A stretch of DNA of 41,658 nucleotides, taken from Desulfobacterales bacterium (lineage in GTDB: Bacteria > Desulfobacterota > Desulfobacteria > Desulfobacterales > JAHEIW01). The position numbers and the translations under genes are program-made. The notes under the pieces are model-generated. The model worked only from the letters and a program-made list of their open reading frames with translations. It was not told the DNA's origin and did not search any database. Each line of letters starts with the position of its first letter. The first letter of the stretch is position 1. The stretch covers positions 1 through 41,658 of the forward strand of contig JAQYWI010000030.1 in NCBI GenBank assembly GCA_030145015.1, written 5' to 3'. Shown one piece after another: positions 24,901 to 33,680 of the stretch.

Positions 24901-26664
24901 CAGGCCGACACCTCCACCACCCGCAAATACGGCGGCACCGGGCTGGGGTTGGCCATCAGTAAAAAACTGGCCAACATGATGGGCGGAGAAATCTGGGTAA
25001 ACAGCGAGCCCGGCCAGGGCAGCACCTTCAGTTTTACGGCCACCTTCGGCCTGGGGCGCGAAGATGTCAAAAAACGTTTTGCTCCGGCGCCGGACCTGCG
25101 GGGCATGAAAGCGCTGGTGGTGGATGACAATCCCACTTCCAGAGAAATTTTGCGGGACATGCTGGAATCATTTTCATTTGAGGTCACCCTGGCGGCAACC
25201 GGACAGGAGGGTATCGACGAGGTTGAAAAGGCAGACAAAGATAAACCCTTCGAGATGGTGATCATGGACTGGAAGATGCCGGGAATGGACGGTATCGAAG
25301 CCTCCAGGCATATCAAGGAACATTCCGGACTGAGCCATGTTCCCCATATTGTTATGGTGACCGCCTACGGACGCGAAGAAGTCATGCAAAAGGCCGGAAA
25401 AATCGGTCTGGATGGATTATTGCTCAAGCCCGTCAGCCCTTCGGTGCTTTTTGACACCATCATTCAGGCTCATGGTGAAGAAGTCCTTGATACGTCACGG
25501 ATGACTCAAGGCCGGGAAGAAGCTGAAGCGTTGGCGCTTATCAGGGGCGCCAAAATACTGCTGGTGGAAGATAACGAAATTAACCAGCAGGTGGCCAAAG
25601 AAATTCTCGAAGGCGCCGACCTGATCGTCAGTCTGGCAGACGACGGCCAACAGGCGGTCAATATGGTCAAAGAAAACCATTATGATGTAATCCTCATGGA
25701 CATCCAGATGCCCGTGATGGATGGATATACCGCCACTCGTACAATACGCGAGTGGGAAACAGAAGTCAGAAAAGAAGGCTCAGCACTCAGTCCTCAGTCC
25801 TCAGAACTTCCGATAATTGCCATGACGGCGCACGCCATGGCCGGTGATGAGGAAAAAAGTCTGAAAGCCGGTATGAACGGCCATGTCACCAAACCGATTG
25901 ACCCGGAACAGCTGTTTTCCACGTTGCAGAAATGGATCCAGCCGACAGATAAACCTGCCTTAACCCAAAAGGCTGAAGTTTCTGCTGTAAAAGAGGCTGT
26001 AACCAAGGCACCGCCGGACGTGCGCGCGGAGCGCGAATTGCCGGACTCTCTGCCGGGATTTGATCTGGCGGAAGGGCTCCAACGCCTGCAGGGCAATCAA
26101 AAGCTTTACCGAAAGCTCTTGCTGGACTTTGGTGCCAAATACACAGAGGCGGCCGTTGAAATCCATGAGGCCCTGGATACAAAAGATTTCAAACAGGCTC
26201 ACAGCCTGGTTCACAACCTTAAGGGATTAGCCGGCAATCTGGCGGCCACCAAGATTCAGGCTGCGGCGGTAGAAATAGAAAAACTGATTAAAGGGGATCA
26301 AAAGAAGGCGGCATCCCAAAAGCAGTTGGATCAGAAATTTGCAGAGCTGGAAAAATCCATCAATCAGGCATTGGAAGCGGTTCAAACCTTAGGTCCGGTG
26401 CCGGCCGAAAAGATGCAACAACCGTCCGCAGAGGAAATGACCGCCATACCATCCGGGCTGGCCGGGGAAGCCGTCGACCGAATTAAAGAGCCGGCTGAAA
26501 TGGGAGATGTCACCCAGATAAAGTCCATCGCCGCAGACCTAAAGTCTAAATCCGCTGCCTTCGCACCCTTCAGTGATAAATTTATTCAATTAGCAGAAGA
26601 CTTTGATTTTGAGGGAATTTCTAAACTGGTAGGTGAGTTGGAAAAAATAGCAAAGACGGATTAA
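21961..26664 (+). CDS. Membrane hybrid histidine kinase: Cache-HAMP-PAS x3-HisKA-HATPase-REC-REC-HPt
   Basis: The 1567-residue kinase starts with a helix (7-27), an extracytoplasmic Cache sensor (about 30-295), a second helix (300-320) and HAMP (320-372). Three PAS/PAC modules follow (about 402-520, 525-650, 655-785), then HisKA with H812 in [12 protein letters not shown], the ATPase ([10 protein letters not shown]), two receivers (D1103 in [11 protein letters not shown] and D1247 in [11 protein letters not shown]) and an HPt domain (H1418 in [12 protein letters not shown]). About 100 further residues have no recognised fold. All phosphorelay residues are intact. GGAG precedes the ATG. It lies between a REC-cyclase and a REC-phosphatase gene, whose receivers are plausible recipients of phosphate from the HPt. 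Cache domains usually bind small metabolites; the ligand is unknown. Confidence 0.93.
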   Translation: MKLRYKILLLYVAAGFLILLLIGSFVSSRLKKERFSVIYNGLQNELTHIDFALKNTFYQVEEDLNDLVSDETVRSSDDEKFTNFTKADPDTFQYAIGALEQNIINIFNRYRQTHKYVNSVYMGRENGGFVRSHKRARSTKYDPRTRPWYTLAKKNPGQVMRTPPYTSVTSPDVNIGTVKALLDEKGDIYGVVGIDITLAGLTDYIEKVTVGHKGYMVLLDKDGIFLASPDQAARAMTIDALYKDDLEAFFTKDRGFISVTKNSEKHYLFFYASPELDWKLGMIIPVEQIEGEVNSFVNKIILALVVSLALLSVLTVIGLQKFVIKPIKKLNDGTRRITQTGDLNYKIEIKSKDEIGSLGESFNEMLASIDQAESELKESQAELKKHRDHLEELVEERTVELKKLSEAIKQSPASVVITDKNGNIEYVNAAFCETTGYSAEEAIGQNPRILKSGSLPAAHYQNLWQTILSGKIWKGDFINKKKNGQEYWESASISPIKNDHDEITHFVAVKQDITERKETEKKLKESEERHRMLLERLPESVVVYDMDGKAVYVNPAFEKTFGWSREEVLGTKINFVPPELEAETKAAIQKMLAAGRETLFFETRRLTKKGDQLDVRVNTAQFYDPNGLKVGNIVILNDITERKRAEKAIKNSEQRLSQIVNFLPDPTIVVDDKGTVVTWNQAMENLSDIKADDMVGKGNYEYALPFYGERRPILIDLVKDWDAEYEKKYLSVIKDGKNLISESYHPSLGGKELYLQAIAGLIHDAAGEVTGAIESLRDITERKHMEAELIDAKQAADEANKAKSDFLANMSHEIRTPMNAVIGMTHLALKTELTPKQKDYLHKIQSSANSLLGIINDILDFSKIEAGKLDMESVDFNLDDVLDNLGNLVSVKAQEKEDLEVLFATAQNVPRFLVGDPLRLGQILINLSNNSVKFTDSGEIVVSTELVEKSKDRITLKFSVSDTGIGLTAEQAGKLFQSFSQADTSTTRKYGGTGLGLAISKKLANMMGGEIWVNSEPGQGSTFSFTATFGLGREDVKKRFAPAPDLRGMKALVVDDNPTSREILRDMLESFSFEVTLAATGQEGIDEVEKADKDKPFEMVIMDWKMPGMDGIEASRHIKEHSGLSHVPHIVMVTAYGREEVMQKAGKIGLDGLLLKPVSPSVLFDTIIQAHGEEVLDTSRMTQGREEAEALALIRGAKILLVEDNEINQQVAKEILEGADLIVSLADDGQQAVNMVKENHYDVILMDIQMPVMDGYTATRTIREWETEVRKEGSALSPQSSELPIIAMTAHAMAGDEEKSLKAGMNGHVTKPIDPEQLFSTLQKWIQPTDKPALTQKAEVSAVKEAVTKAPPDVRAERELPDSLPGFDLAEGLQRLQGNQKLYRKLLLDFGAKYTEAAVEIHEALDTKDFKQAHSLVHNLKGLAGNLAATKIQAAAVEIEKLIKGDQKKAASQKQLDQKFAELEKSINQALEAVQTLGPVPAEKMQQPSAEEMTAIPSGLAGEAVDRIKEPAEMGDVTQIKSIAADLKSKSAAFAPFSDKFIQLAEDFDFEGISKLVGELEKIAKTD

Positions 26665-26672
26665 GTATACTA

Positions 26673-26814
26673 AATTGGTTTTAAAGCCTCAGATTATGTC
26701 TGAGGGCAAGGCGCGAGTCGGCTAAAAAGCGGAGCGTACACGATAGTACGTGAGCATTTTTAGATGGCTCGCAACACAGCCCTCGGACATAAGATGGGGT
26801 TTTAAAACCAATTT
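26673..26814. repeat. Long palindrome between convergent genes
   Basis: The left half (AATTGGTTTTAAAGCC, then TTATGTCTGAGGGC, GCGAG, GGCTAAAAA) pairs with the right half (TTTTTAGATGGCTCGC, then GCCCTCGGACATAA, GGTTTTAAAACCAATT) over about 60 bases per arm, closing near CGATAGTACG. It fills the gap between the convergent hybrid kinase and phosphatase genes and reaches the phosphatase stop, so it probably acts as a bidirectional terminator and may be a mobile repeat. Confidence 0.85.
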
Positions 26815-27962
26815 TATTGGACGATACCCAATAATAAGGCCTGATCATCATCGGCCGGGCGCCCAGTTGCAAATTTGTCCACATCTTTCATGATCGAAAC
26901 GAGCAGTTCCTGTGGTTGACTACCCGGGTCGGCTTCAAGCTGCCGCAGCAAACGCTCTTCTCCGTATGTTTTCCCGTCCATGCTAAAGCGTTCGGTAATC
27001 CCATCGGTATACACGAGAATGCGGTCGCCCGGTTGCAGCTCGGCTTCGGTCACCGGCACCTGTTCATAGGGATCAATCCCCAGGGGAAACACACCGCCGC
27101 AGGGATACTCGATCGCTTTTTTCTCAGAAGACCGGTAAATCATCGGCGGAGGATGTCCTGCCCGGGCAATTTTTAAGGTGTGATGGTTGGCATCATATAC
27201 AACATAAAGCGCGGTCACAAAACTCGGATCGGCGACTTTACAAAGGTGTTCGTTGAGAAAATATATCAATTCGCCCGGCTCTGTGGGCGGTTCGGGATAA
27301 GAACGGAAGAGTGCACAGGTCATCGCCATCATGACGGCTGCCGGCGCACTGTGCCCCTCGGCATCGGCCACCAGAAAGCCCCACTGATTATCCGCTAACT
27401 TAGCAATATCGTAATAGTCGCCTCCAGCATAAAGACTGGTTTCATAATGAACCGCGAGCTTGAAGCCTGCGATTTCAGGAAGCCCCTTGGGCAAAAGCCT
27501 GCGCTGAACATCTGATACGACTTCAAGTTCATTTTCAAGTTCATCCTTTTTCTTTTCAACTTCCCGTTTGAGTCGATGAATGGTCAGGTGCGTATTGACG
27601 CGTGCAATCACCTCGTCCGGCTGAAACGGTTTGGAAACATAGTCCACCGCGCCAAGCTGAAGCCCGCGGACCTTGTCTTTGGTATCCGTAAGCGCAGAAA
27701 GAAAAATCACAGGAATACTTTCCGTGGTAGGATCCTTTTTCAGGCGTCTGCAAACCTCAAAGCCATCGATGCCGGGCATCATGATGTCCAGCAGGATCAG
27801 ATCCGGCAAGGCTTTTTCGGCAATGCCAAGAGCCGTTTCACCATCTTTAGCTACCAGCAGCTTACAACCGGTAACCTCCAGGGTTTGATAAAGAACTTGA
27901 AGGTTGGTAGGATTGTCGTCAACCAGCAGAATAGACTCGGTTCCCATATTGTTGTCCGTCAT
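26814..27962 (-). CDS. Response regulator with SpoIIE/RsbU-type PP2C phosphatase output
   Basis: The 382-residue protein has a receiver domain (about 8-130, phosphoacceptor in LLDIMMPGIDG), a coiled linker (130-155) and a SpoIIE/RsbU PP2C phosphatase domain (about 160-380). The metal-binding motifs are present: GGDYYDI, VADAEGHS, YTDGITE and ADDDQALL. Enzymes of this kind dephosphorylate STAS proteins; the STAS gene 78 bases upstream on the same strand is the obvious substrate. Phosphorylation of the receiver would control activity. The receiver is very similar to that of the cyclase at 20267 (LSALTDTKDKV, FQPDEVIARVNTHLT), so one arose from the other by duplication with exchange of the output domain. 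Confidence 0.95.
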   Translation of the reverse strand: MTDNNMGTESILLVDDNPTNLQVLYQTLEVTGCKLLVAKDGETALGIAEKALPDLILLDIMMPGIDGFEVCRRLKKDPTTESIPVIFLSALTDTKDKVRGLQLGAVDYVSKPFQPDEVIARVNTHLTIHRLKREVEKKKDELENELEVVSDVQRRLLPKGLPEIAGFKLAVHYETSLYAGGDYYDIAKLADNQWGFLVADAEGHSAPAAVMMAMTCALFRSYPEPPTEPGELIYFLNEHLCKVADPSFVTALYVVYDANHHTLKIARAGHPPPMIYRSSEKKAIEYPCGGVFPLGIDPYEQVPVTEAELQPGDRILVYTDGITERFSMDGKTYGEERLLRQLEADPGSQPQELLVSIMKDVDKFATGRPADDDQALLLGIVQ

Positions 27963-28040
27963 ATTTACTTTCCCAAAGAGTTATGACAACAGCCGGCATT
28001 TCACAAATCGCTGCTGAGACCATTTCATCAGATCCAGGGC

Positions 28041-28376
28041 TCAGGAAATCTCATTTATCCCGGATTCTACAGAATCTGTAATTGAAATAATAGCTCCAAA
28101 TCCGCTGACCTCAAACACTTCCTTTACATATGCATTGAGAGCACAGAGAACAAATTTACCGTCTCTGCGCTTCATTTCTTTTGCAGCACCCAATACCACC
28201 CGCAGGCCGGCACTGCTGAGATATTCAAGAAATTCAAAATCGAAAAGGAGTCGGTTATTTTCGCCTTTAAAAATGCTGTTAATGATGTCCTCAGCTTCAG
28301 CCGCGGATTTTCCATCCAGGCGACCTTTAAAGGCTAAAAGTACGACCCCGTTCTCCTCTTTTTGAATAATCTCCAT
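28041..28376 (-). CDS. STAS-domain anti-sigma factor antagonist (second copy)
   Basis: The 111-residue STAS protein has the motif LEYLSSAGLRV with the expected phosphorylatable serine. It is the same length as the protein at 19716-20051 and similar throughout (NRLLFDF, RVVLGAAKEMKRRDGK, EVFEVSGFGAI). AAAGGA lies a few bases before the ATG. It is followed by the REC-PP2C gene and probably forms a two-gene operon with it: phosphatase plus substrate. The cognate kinase is not in the window. Confidence 0.92.
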   Translation of the reverse strand: MEIIQKEENGVVLLAFKGRLDGKSAAEAEDIINSIFKGENNRLLFDFEFLEYLSSAGLRVVLGAAKEMKRRDGKFVLCALNAYVKEVFEVSGFGAIISITDSVESGINEIS

Positions 28377-28438
28377 TTCAAATCCTTTCGATGAATAAAT
28401 TAAAACAACCGATTCAGAACTCAGCTGAGAGATTAAAT

Positions 28439-28468
28439 ATCATATAATCATTTCCAAGACCAAATCAA
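28439..28468 (-). promoter_or_regulatory. Possible sigma-70 promoter of the STAS-phosphatase operon
   Basis: On the minus strand TTGATT (28468-28463), an 18-base spacer and TATGAT (28444-28439) lie about 60 bases before the STAS start. The remainder of the 28377-28700 gap is AT-rich and shows nothing else clear apart from the cold-shock gene leader. Confidence 0.4.
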
Positions 28469-28700
28469 TACATTAATGCATTGAAAAATAAAAGGCTTGT
28501 GGAGAAAATCAAAAAATGATAAGACAATAAAACTAAATTCGTATCTGAAATGTAATTTTTTGTACGCTTTTGGGGAATTTAATTTAAATCCGGACTTAAA
28601 CAGATTTCGCATTTATATATCCGTGCTGTTTTAGATCTTCTTCCGGGGTGATCTCCCAAGAAAAAGTACAAATGTATAAATATTAAGGAGGATCTCACCA

Positions 28701-28901
28701 ATGGCCGAAGGTCGAATTAAGTGGTACAATGAAAAAAAGGGGTATGGCTTTATCGAATCGGAAGAGGTGGGCGATATCTTCGTACACAAATCTGGAATTG
28801 ATGACCACGGATTTTTTACACTGCGATCGGACGATCGAGTTTCTTTTGAAGTAAAGGAGACCCAGAGAGGGAAGCAGGCATTCAAGGTCAAGCGAATCTA
28901 A
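28701..28901 (+). CDS. Cold-shock domain protein
   Basis: The 66-residue protein is one cold-shock domain with both RNA-binding motifs, KGYGFIE (RNP1) and DIFVHKS (RNP2). It should bind single-stranded RNA or DNA and act as an RNA chaperone in the cytoplasm. AAGGAGG precedes the ATG by about 10 bases. Length and motifs are those of CspA-like proteins, although the loop after RNP2 (GIDDHGFFTLRSDD) is slightly divergent from the enteric consensus. A terminator follows. Whether it responds to cold cannot be told. Confidence 0.95.
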   Translation: MAEGRIKWYNEKKGYGFIESEEVGDIFVHKSGIDDHGFFTLRSDDRVSFEVKETQRGKQAFKVKRI

Positions 28902-28936
28902 TTTTTCGCTGGCTTACTTTTAACCAGGAACAGTTA

Positions 28937-28969
28937 AAGGCAGCGTCAGGAAGGACTCTGCCTTTTTTT
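28937..28969 (+). terminator. Rho-independent terminator after the cold-shock gene
   Basis: AAAGGCAG (28937-28944) pairs with CTGCCTTT (28958-28965) and the T run continues to 28969. It lies 36 bases after the cold-shock stop and before the ribosome binding site of the next gene. Confidence 0.75.
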
Positions 28970-28986
28970 ATTCCAATGGGAGGATC

Positions 28987-29337
28987 ATGAAACAAAGATA
29001 TTTTATTTCGCGCGATAAAAACACGAGTGAATTAACAATTGAAGAATATGCGGCGGTTGCGGGTAACGTCAAAAGGTATGAAGTTAGTGCGTTGGCCCAG
29101 GACGATTTTACCCTTCTGTGTACTGAAACCTATGAAGGCAATATCATCAAAAAGGCGATATCACAGGGAAAAGAATCCCTGGTGTCCGTACTGCGGACTG
29201 ATAATTTGTATCCCATAAGCATCTATGCCAATCTTATTGCCGATTCCGTAATTGAATTATATGGAAAGGACGGCAAGCCGTCCAGAGAACTCCTATTTGA
29301 CGATTTGGATCTATTAGGAGCACTTCAAGAAGCATAG
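28987..29337 (+). CDS. Uncharacterised 116-residue protein
   Basis: I do not recognise a family. The protein is soluble, without signal or membrane segment, and mixed in predicted structure, with an acidic C-terminus (SRELLFDDLDLLGALQEA). A good GGGAGG ribosome binding site 4-5 bases before the ATG and codon use like its neighbours support a real gene. It starts just after the cold-shock terminator and 41 bases before a radical SAM gene, with which it may be cotranscribed. Confidence 0.7.
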   Translation: MKQRYFISRDKNTSELTIEEYAAVAGNVKRYEVSALAQDDFTLLCTETYEGNIIKKAISQGKESLVSVLRTDNLYPISIYANLIADSVIELYGKDGKPSRELLFDDLDLLGALQEA

Positions 29338-29378
29338 TCCCTGAAGCTGCTGTAAATCGAGAATACCAAAACCGACCT

Positions 29379-30854
29379 GTGAATACACTGCTCATATACC
29401 CGGCATTTCCAGACACCTTCTGGAGTTTTAAGCACGCCCTCAAATTCATTCACAAAAAATCCGCCTTCCCACCCTTAGGCCTGCTGACGGTGGCAGCCAT
29501 GCTGCCCCCCGATTGGCCTAAACGCCTTATAGACATTAATGTAACCAAGCTCACCGAAAAAGACCTGGAATGGGCCGACACTGTGTTTATCAGCGCTATG
29601 GCGGTGCAAAGAGAATCAGCTCGCCAAATCATCGCGCGTTGTAAAAAAGCGGGCCTTAAAATAGTTGCCGGCGGACCGCTTTTTACAGACGAACATCCGG
29701 AGTTTGAGGCGGTTGATCATTTTGTGTTGAATGAAGCCGAGCTGACGCTGCCGCCTTTTCTGCGTGATCTAAAGCAGGGCAATGCGGCCCGGGTCTATGA
29801 GACATCCGAATTTGCCGACCTCAGCAAAACGCCTTCACCGATGTGGGGACTGATTGATTCTAAACGCTACGCCGCAATGAATATCCAGTTTTCGCGCGGC
29901 TGTCCATTTAATTGCGACTTCTGTAATATAACGGCGTTGCTCGGGCATCGGGTGCGAATTAAAACCTCTGCCCAAATCATTACCGAGCTGGACAGCCTTT
30001 ACAACCTGGGTTGGCGTGGACAGATTTTCTTCGTTGATGACAACTTCATCGGAAATAAAAAGTATCTTATGACCGAGCTCCTGCCGGCCATAATCGAATG
30101 GCAGAAAGACAAAAAGCTAATCCGCTTCAACACCGAAGCTTCCGTCAATCTGGCTGATGATGAACCTTTAATGGAGATGATGGTAGCGGCAGGATTTGAT
30201 TCGGTCTTCATCGGAATCGAGACACCGGCGGAAGAGGGTCTGGCTGAATGCAATAAAAAGCAGAACAAGAATCGTGATCTGGTCGAAAGCGTAAAACGCA
30301 TGCAAAGAACCGGCATCCAGGTTCAGGGGGGCTTCATTGTGGGTTTCGATAGTGATACGCCCTCTATTTTCCAACGGCAAATTGACTTCATCCAGAAAAG
30401 CGGGATCGTGACAGCCATGGTCGGATTGCTGAATGCCCCTCCCGGCACGCGGCTTTATAACCGACTGAAACAGGAGGGACGCCTGGCGGGCTTGATATCA
30501 TGCAATACCGACGGCACAACGAATATCATTCCGCGGATGGACCTCAAAGCATTGTCGGATGGATATAAGAAAATAATGGGACAAATTTATTCGCCCAAAA
30601 TCTATTATGAGCGGGTGAGGACATTTTTAAGAGAGTACAAAGCCCCCAAAGCAGATATTCAGCTGGACTTTCAGCGCTTCATGGCATTTATTCGATCCAG
30701 CATCCGACTCGGGGTTTTCGGCAAGGAGCGGTTCCAGTATTGGAAGCTGCTATTGTGGACCCTGCGCAAGCGCCCTGGATTGCTACCGTTGGCCATAACA
30801 TTTGCAATCTACGGTCACCATTTCCGAAAAGTTTGTGAAATACACATCCTTTAA
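29379..30854 (+). CDS. B12-binding-domain radical SAM protein
   Basis: The 491-residue enzyme has an N-terminal cobalamin-binding-like domain (about 1-145; a Rossmann pattern but without a clear DxHxxG motif) and a radical SAM domain with the cluster motif CPFNCDFC (C175, C179, C182). A C-terminal DUF4070-like extension follows (LLNAPPGTRLYNRLKQEGRL and the helical tail). Such proteins catalyse methylations or C-C bond chemistry on lipids, hopanoids or natural products; the substrate cannot be told. Translation begins at GTG 29379 with no strong ribosome binding site. Its stop overlaps that of the convergent FKBP gene by two bases. Confidence 0.88.
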   Translation: MNTLLIYPAFPDTFWSFKHALKFIHKKSAFPPLGLLTVAAMLPPDWPKRLIDINVTKLTEKDLEWADTVFISAMAVQRESARQIIARCKKAGLKIVAGGPLFTDEHPEFEAVDHFVLNEAELTLPPFLRDLKQGNAARVYETSEFADLSKTPSPMWGLIDSKRYAAMNIQFSRGCPFNCDFCNITALLGHRVRIKTSAQIITELDSLYNLGWRGQIFFVDDNFIGNKKYLMTELLPAIIEWQKDKKLIRFNTEASVNLADDEPLMEMMVAAGFDSVFIGIETPAEEGLAECNKKQNKNRDLVESVKRMQRTGIQVQGGFIVGFDSDTPSIFQRQIDFIQKSGIVTAMVGLLNAPPGTRLYNRLKQEGRLAGLISCNTDGTTNIIPRMDLKALSDGYKKIMGQIYSPKIYYERVRTFLREYKAPKADIQLDFQRFMAFIRSSIRLGVFGKERFQYWKLLLWTLRKRPGLLPLAITFAIYGHHFRKVCEIHIL

Positions 30855-31285
30855 ACTGACCGTATTTCTAATAATTCCACATCGTAATTTATCGTAACCC
30901 CCGCCAGGGGATGATTGGCATCAAGGATCACCGTGTCTTCCTTAATCTCAACAACTTTTGCCTTAAATTCCTTGCCATCCGATGATTCAATATTTAGATA
31001 AACACCCGCAGCAAGTTCAACATCCTTCGGAAACTCACTTTTTTTCATATCCACCACCAGGTCTTCCTGCGGTTGGCCGAAAGCGTCCTCCGGTGAAATG
31101 GCGATCGTCTTTTTGTCTCCGGCGGCCATACCAATGACGCCCTGCTCCAATCCGGGAATTACGTTTCCGTCTCCGATCTTAAATTCAAGCGGATCACGAT
31201 CTTTGGATGTTTCGATAACCGTTTCGTCTTGCAATTTACCGGTAAAGTGAATTTTAACGGTATCGCCTGATTTGGCCTCGGCCAT
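30851..31285 (-). CDS. SlyD-type FKBP peptidyl-prolyl isomerase
   Basis: The 144-residue protein has the FKBP fold interrupted by an insert-in-flap domain, as in SlyD (VKIHFTGKL, IPGLEQGVIGM, EDAFGQ, then DANHPLAGVTINYDVELLEI). It accelerates proline isomerisation and acts as a chaperone. It lacks the histidine/cysteine-rich metal tail of enteric SlyD. ATG 31285 is chosen because AGGAGG lies 5 bases upstream; the longer reading adds 26 residues with no family counterpart. It is cytoplasmic, with no signal sequence. Confidence 0.93.
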   Translation of the reverse strand: MAEAKSGDTVKIHFTGKLQDETVIETSKDRDPLEFKIGDGNVIPGLEQGVIGMAAGDKKTIAISPEDAFGQPQEDLVVDMKKSEFPKDVELAAGVYLNIESSDGKEFKAKVVEIKEDTVILDANHPLAGVTINYDVELLEIRSV

Positions 31286-31384
31286 ATGAACCTCCTGTTG
31301 GTTTTGGGTGCGTCGCTGGTGGGGTGATGCTTTTATTCTAATTACGAATGCCGAGCGGCGCAAGAAAATATGGATTGGAGCCTA

Positions 31385-31640
31385 TATCAAAAATAGGAGT
31401 TCATCTTTAAAGACAAAGCAAAAAAGTTTTAAAGGTGCTCTCAAGTTAGAAGTGCCTAAAATGACTAAAATGAGCTAAAATGCCTAAAATTATGGTGTCG
31501 CTGGCGCTCCGCCTTTTTTAAAATGGTAGAATTCCTCAACTTTAGGCATTTTAGATCATTTTAAATTTTAGCTCATTTGTTTCACTTTAAAACTTTACCA
31601 TCGGGTGTTAATCCGCCGGAGGCGGATTGAGATAAGTTCA
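31385..31640. repeat. CCTAAAATGAGC inverted-repeat family, copy 2
   Basis: This copy matches 21630-21945 over most of its length, including AAAGTTTTA(A/C)AGGTGCT, GTCGCTGGCGCTC and ACTTTACCATCGG, but lacks the TCGTTAGACCCTG units. It ends near the palindrome AATCCGCCGGAGGCGGATT (31610-31628). The rest of the gap up to 31781 holds no gene that I recognise. Confidence 0.8.
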
Positions 31641-31781
31641 TCTATTTATTGACTGGCATATGATTTCCGATATGATGATCTCTGCGATGAAGCTCCCGGC
31701 AGCCCGCCAGAGAAAGACAGGGGATTTTAGCATACGCGCATAAATATCAAACCTAATTTTTGAAATATTGAGGAGGCGACG

Positions 31782-32330
31782 ATGTATTTTGACAAACCCG
31801 GAAAAGACAACACGGACCCAGCCTTAGAACTTGCGGCCCAAAGAGCTAAAGCCCTGGGAATAAAAGAGGTGGTGGTGGCATCAACCACCGGTTTTACGGC
31901 CTACAGGGCTATTGAAATCTTCGACGGACCCCGCATCACGGTGGTCACTTACCATAGCGGGTTTAAGGAACCTTTTAAAAATGCATTGCCGAATGATGTC
32001 AAAGAAGACCTGCAAAACAAAGGGTTAACGGTAATAGTGGCCAGCCATGCACTTTCGGGCCTTGAACGTTCCATTGCCAAAAAACATTCCGGGGTTTATC
32101 CGGTCCTAATTATGGCAGACACATTGAGGCTTTTTGGTCAGGGTATCAAGGTTGCGGTAGAAGTGGCGGTGATGGCTGCAGACGCCGGCGCCCTTACCGG
32201 CAATGATATTATTTCCATCGGAGGATCCGGCCGCGGCGCAGATGCCGCCCTGGTGCTCAAACCCGCCCACCAGAATAATTTTTTTGATATGAGGATTAGG
32301 GAAGTGATATGTAAGCCGAGGTCATTCTGA
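31782..32330 (+). CDS. Stand-alone pyruvate-kinase C-terminal-like domain protein
   Basis: The 182-residue protein resembles the alpha/beta C-terminal domain of pyruvate kinase (VVVASTTGFTAYRAIEIFDGPRITVVTYH, then ADAALVLKPAH), without the catalytic barrel. In pyruvate kinase this domain binds allosteric effectors. Free-standing versions occur in archaea and Desulfobacterota and have no established role, as far as I know. GAGGAGG stands 5 bases before the ATG. No signal peptide or membrane segment. The IISIGGSGRGADAA stretch could be a phosphate-binding loop, but that is inference. Confidence 0.75.
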   Translation: MYFDKPGKDNTDPALELAAQRAKALGIKEVVVASTTGFTAYRAIEIFDGPRITVVTYHSGFKEPFKNALPNDVKEDLQNKGLTVIVASHALSGLERSIAKKHSGVYPVLIMADTLRLFGQGIKVAVEVAVMAADAGALTGNDIISIGGSGRGADAALVLKPAHQNNFFDMRIREVICKPRSF

Positions 32331-32377
32331 AATAGAGTGTTTGTTGTCTGAGATATATGCCTTCACGCATAGCAAAT

Positions 32378-32526
32378 AAATCCGAAGCACGAAATCCGAA
32401 ATTCGAAACAAATTCGAAATCATAAATTCAAATGTTCAAAACGGTGTTTAGGATTTTGGTCATTTGATATTCGTGCTTGTTTAGGCCAGTTTTATAAAAT
32501 CAGGCGATATTCGAATTTCGAAATTA
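32378..32526. repeat. CGAAATCC / CATTTGATATTCG repeat, copy 1
   Basis: Runs of GAAATCCGAAATTCGAAAC, then ATAAATTCAAATGTT, AACGGT and GGTCATTTGATATTCG also occur at 40480-40592 in the same order. The ends (CGAAATTCGAA and TTCGAATTTCG) are partly complementary. Confidence 0.75.
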
Positions 32527-32590
32527 AAAACGTAATATATTGCACTTAATTTAGCTCTATAACTGAAACCCCATAAATGTTTATTCATTT

Positions 32591-32908
32591 GTGAAAATGA
32601 TTTTTATTGCCGGTGTCTCACCCAAAATAAAAGTTCTAGATCAAAATCCCCGCCGATGTCCGGTTTGCGGGTTGCACCAGGCCTATAATAAGCGTATGGA
32701 CCACTACCTCAGCCTGTTCTTCATTCCGATACTCAGAGTCAAAAAAGGTGCGCCGTTTTTGGCATGCGATCGTTGCGAGCAGACCGCACATGCACCTGGA
32801 CCGGATTCAACCCGGCAGCAGCCGAAAGACTCTAGAACGTGCAAATATTGTGGAAAAGCACTGGATAAGAATTTTAAATACTGTCCGCAGTGTGGGAAGC
32901 GAATCTGA
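32591..32908 (+). CDS. Zinc-ribbon protein
   Basis: The 105-residue protein has four cysteine pairs in two ribbons: CPVCG (about residue 23) with CDRC (about 60), and CKYCG with CPQCG near the C-terminus. The pattern fits zinc-ribbon family proteins of the zinc-ribbon_15 type. The stretch between ribbons is hydrophobic (YLSLFFIPIL), which is typical of that family. It begins with GTG 32591; ATG 32597 is an alternative. No clear ribosome binding site is visible. The function is unknown. It may be cotranscribed with trmL, whose start overlaps its last codons. Confidence 0.75.
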   Translation: MKMIFIAGVSPKIKVLDQNPRRCPVCGLHQAYNKRMDHYLSLFFIPILRVKKGAPFLACDRCEQTAHAPGPDSTRQQPKDSRTCKYCGKALDKNFKYCPQCGKRI

Positions 32909-33470
32909 TCGTTACGGGTCGCGCAACGATTTCACCTACTTTGAAAGCATTAAATTGACTCCAAACTTACCAAATGACAAAGGCAGCACCTTTGAGCGCC
33001 ACGTGGTTCTGGTCTCGCCTGAGATCCACTGGAACACCGGCAATATCGGCCGCACATGTGTGGCCACCGGATCCTATCTGCATCTTGTTCGGCCGCTGGG
33101 GTTTTCCCTGGACAGCAAGGAAGTAAAGCGGGCGGGTTTGGACTACTGGCAGCATGTGAAACTCCGTGTCTGGGAGGATTTTGACAGCCTGCAATCAAAA
33201 CTGGCGCCCGGGCTGGATGAGGTGGCTATCTTTTCAAAAACCGGAATGCGGCCTTTTTGGTCCATGCCGTCGCCGGCGCGGCAATTTCTCATTTTCGGCT
33301 CCGAAACCCTCGGGCTTCCCGAAGACATTGTCAGCCGGTATCCGGACGCCACTTATCATATCCCCATCACCAAAGATATTCGATCATTAAATCTTTCCAC
33401 TGCTGCCGGCATTGCCATTTATGAAAGTTTGCGCCTGGCAAAGCCTTTTCACGCCTGGTCTATTAGTTGA
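32892..33470 (+). CDS. trmL: TrmL-type tRNA (cytidine/uridine-34-2'-O)-methyltransferase
   Basis: The SPOUT-fold enzyme methylates the wobble 2'-OH in tRNA-Leu isoacceptors. Recognisable motifs are PEIHWNTGNIGRTC, LHLVRPLGF, KRAGLDYW, the knot FGSETLGLP and PITKDIRSLNLSTAAGIAIYE, all in the order of E. coli TrmL. Family members are about 155-160 residues, so the true start is shortly before FERHVVLV. GTG 32892 (overlapping the zinc-ribbon gene by 17 bases) and TTG 32955 are both possible, and no strong ribosome binding site decides between them. The C-terminus is standard. Confidence 0.88.
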   Translation: MGSESDRYGSRNDFTYFESIKLTPNLPNDKGSTFERHVVLVSPEIHWNTGNIGRTCVATGSYLHLVRPLGFSLDSKEVKRAGLDYWQHVKLRVWEDFDSLQSKLAPGLDEVAIFSKTGMRPFWSMPSPARQFLIFGSETLGLPEDIVSRYPDATYHIPITKDIRSLNLSTAAGIAIYESLRLAKPFHAWSIS

Positions 33471-33589
33471 ATAAATTGTTTTTTCTGTGATATATCTGGA
33501 AGCTATCTAAAAAATGCATCTAATGCCCCCAATGGCTGTGTTGCCCCGCAAAGGCAGGATCTCACATCTCTTTTTATGAATATTAAGGG

Positions 33590-33680
33590 GCTATTCAAAA
33601 TACTCGCATATCGCGGCAAGATGCCGCTCCCACTGTTGATAATGAATGTGGGATCCCGCTAAACGGGAGAATAATTGGCG
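33590..33680. repeat. Short palindromes in the gap before clpB
   Basis: GCGGCAAGATGCCGC, TCCCAC(14)GTGGGA and CCCGC-TAAA-CGGG lie close together here. They resemble REP-type hairpins. Apart from these and the clpB promoter, the 33471-33854 gap shows no gene. Confidence 0.5.

Noticed and set aside
31670..31690. Possible third sigma-54 promoter (CTGGCATATGATTTCC)
   Set aside because: The -24 part fits but the -12 dinucleotide is CC instead of GC at the required ten-base spacing, and the shared upstream element is absent.
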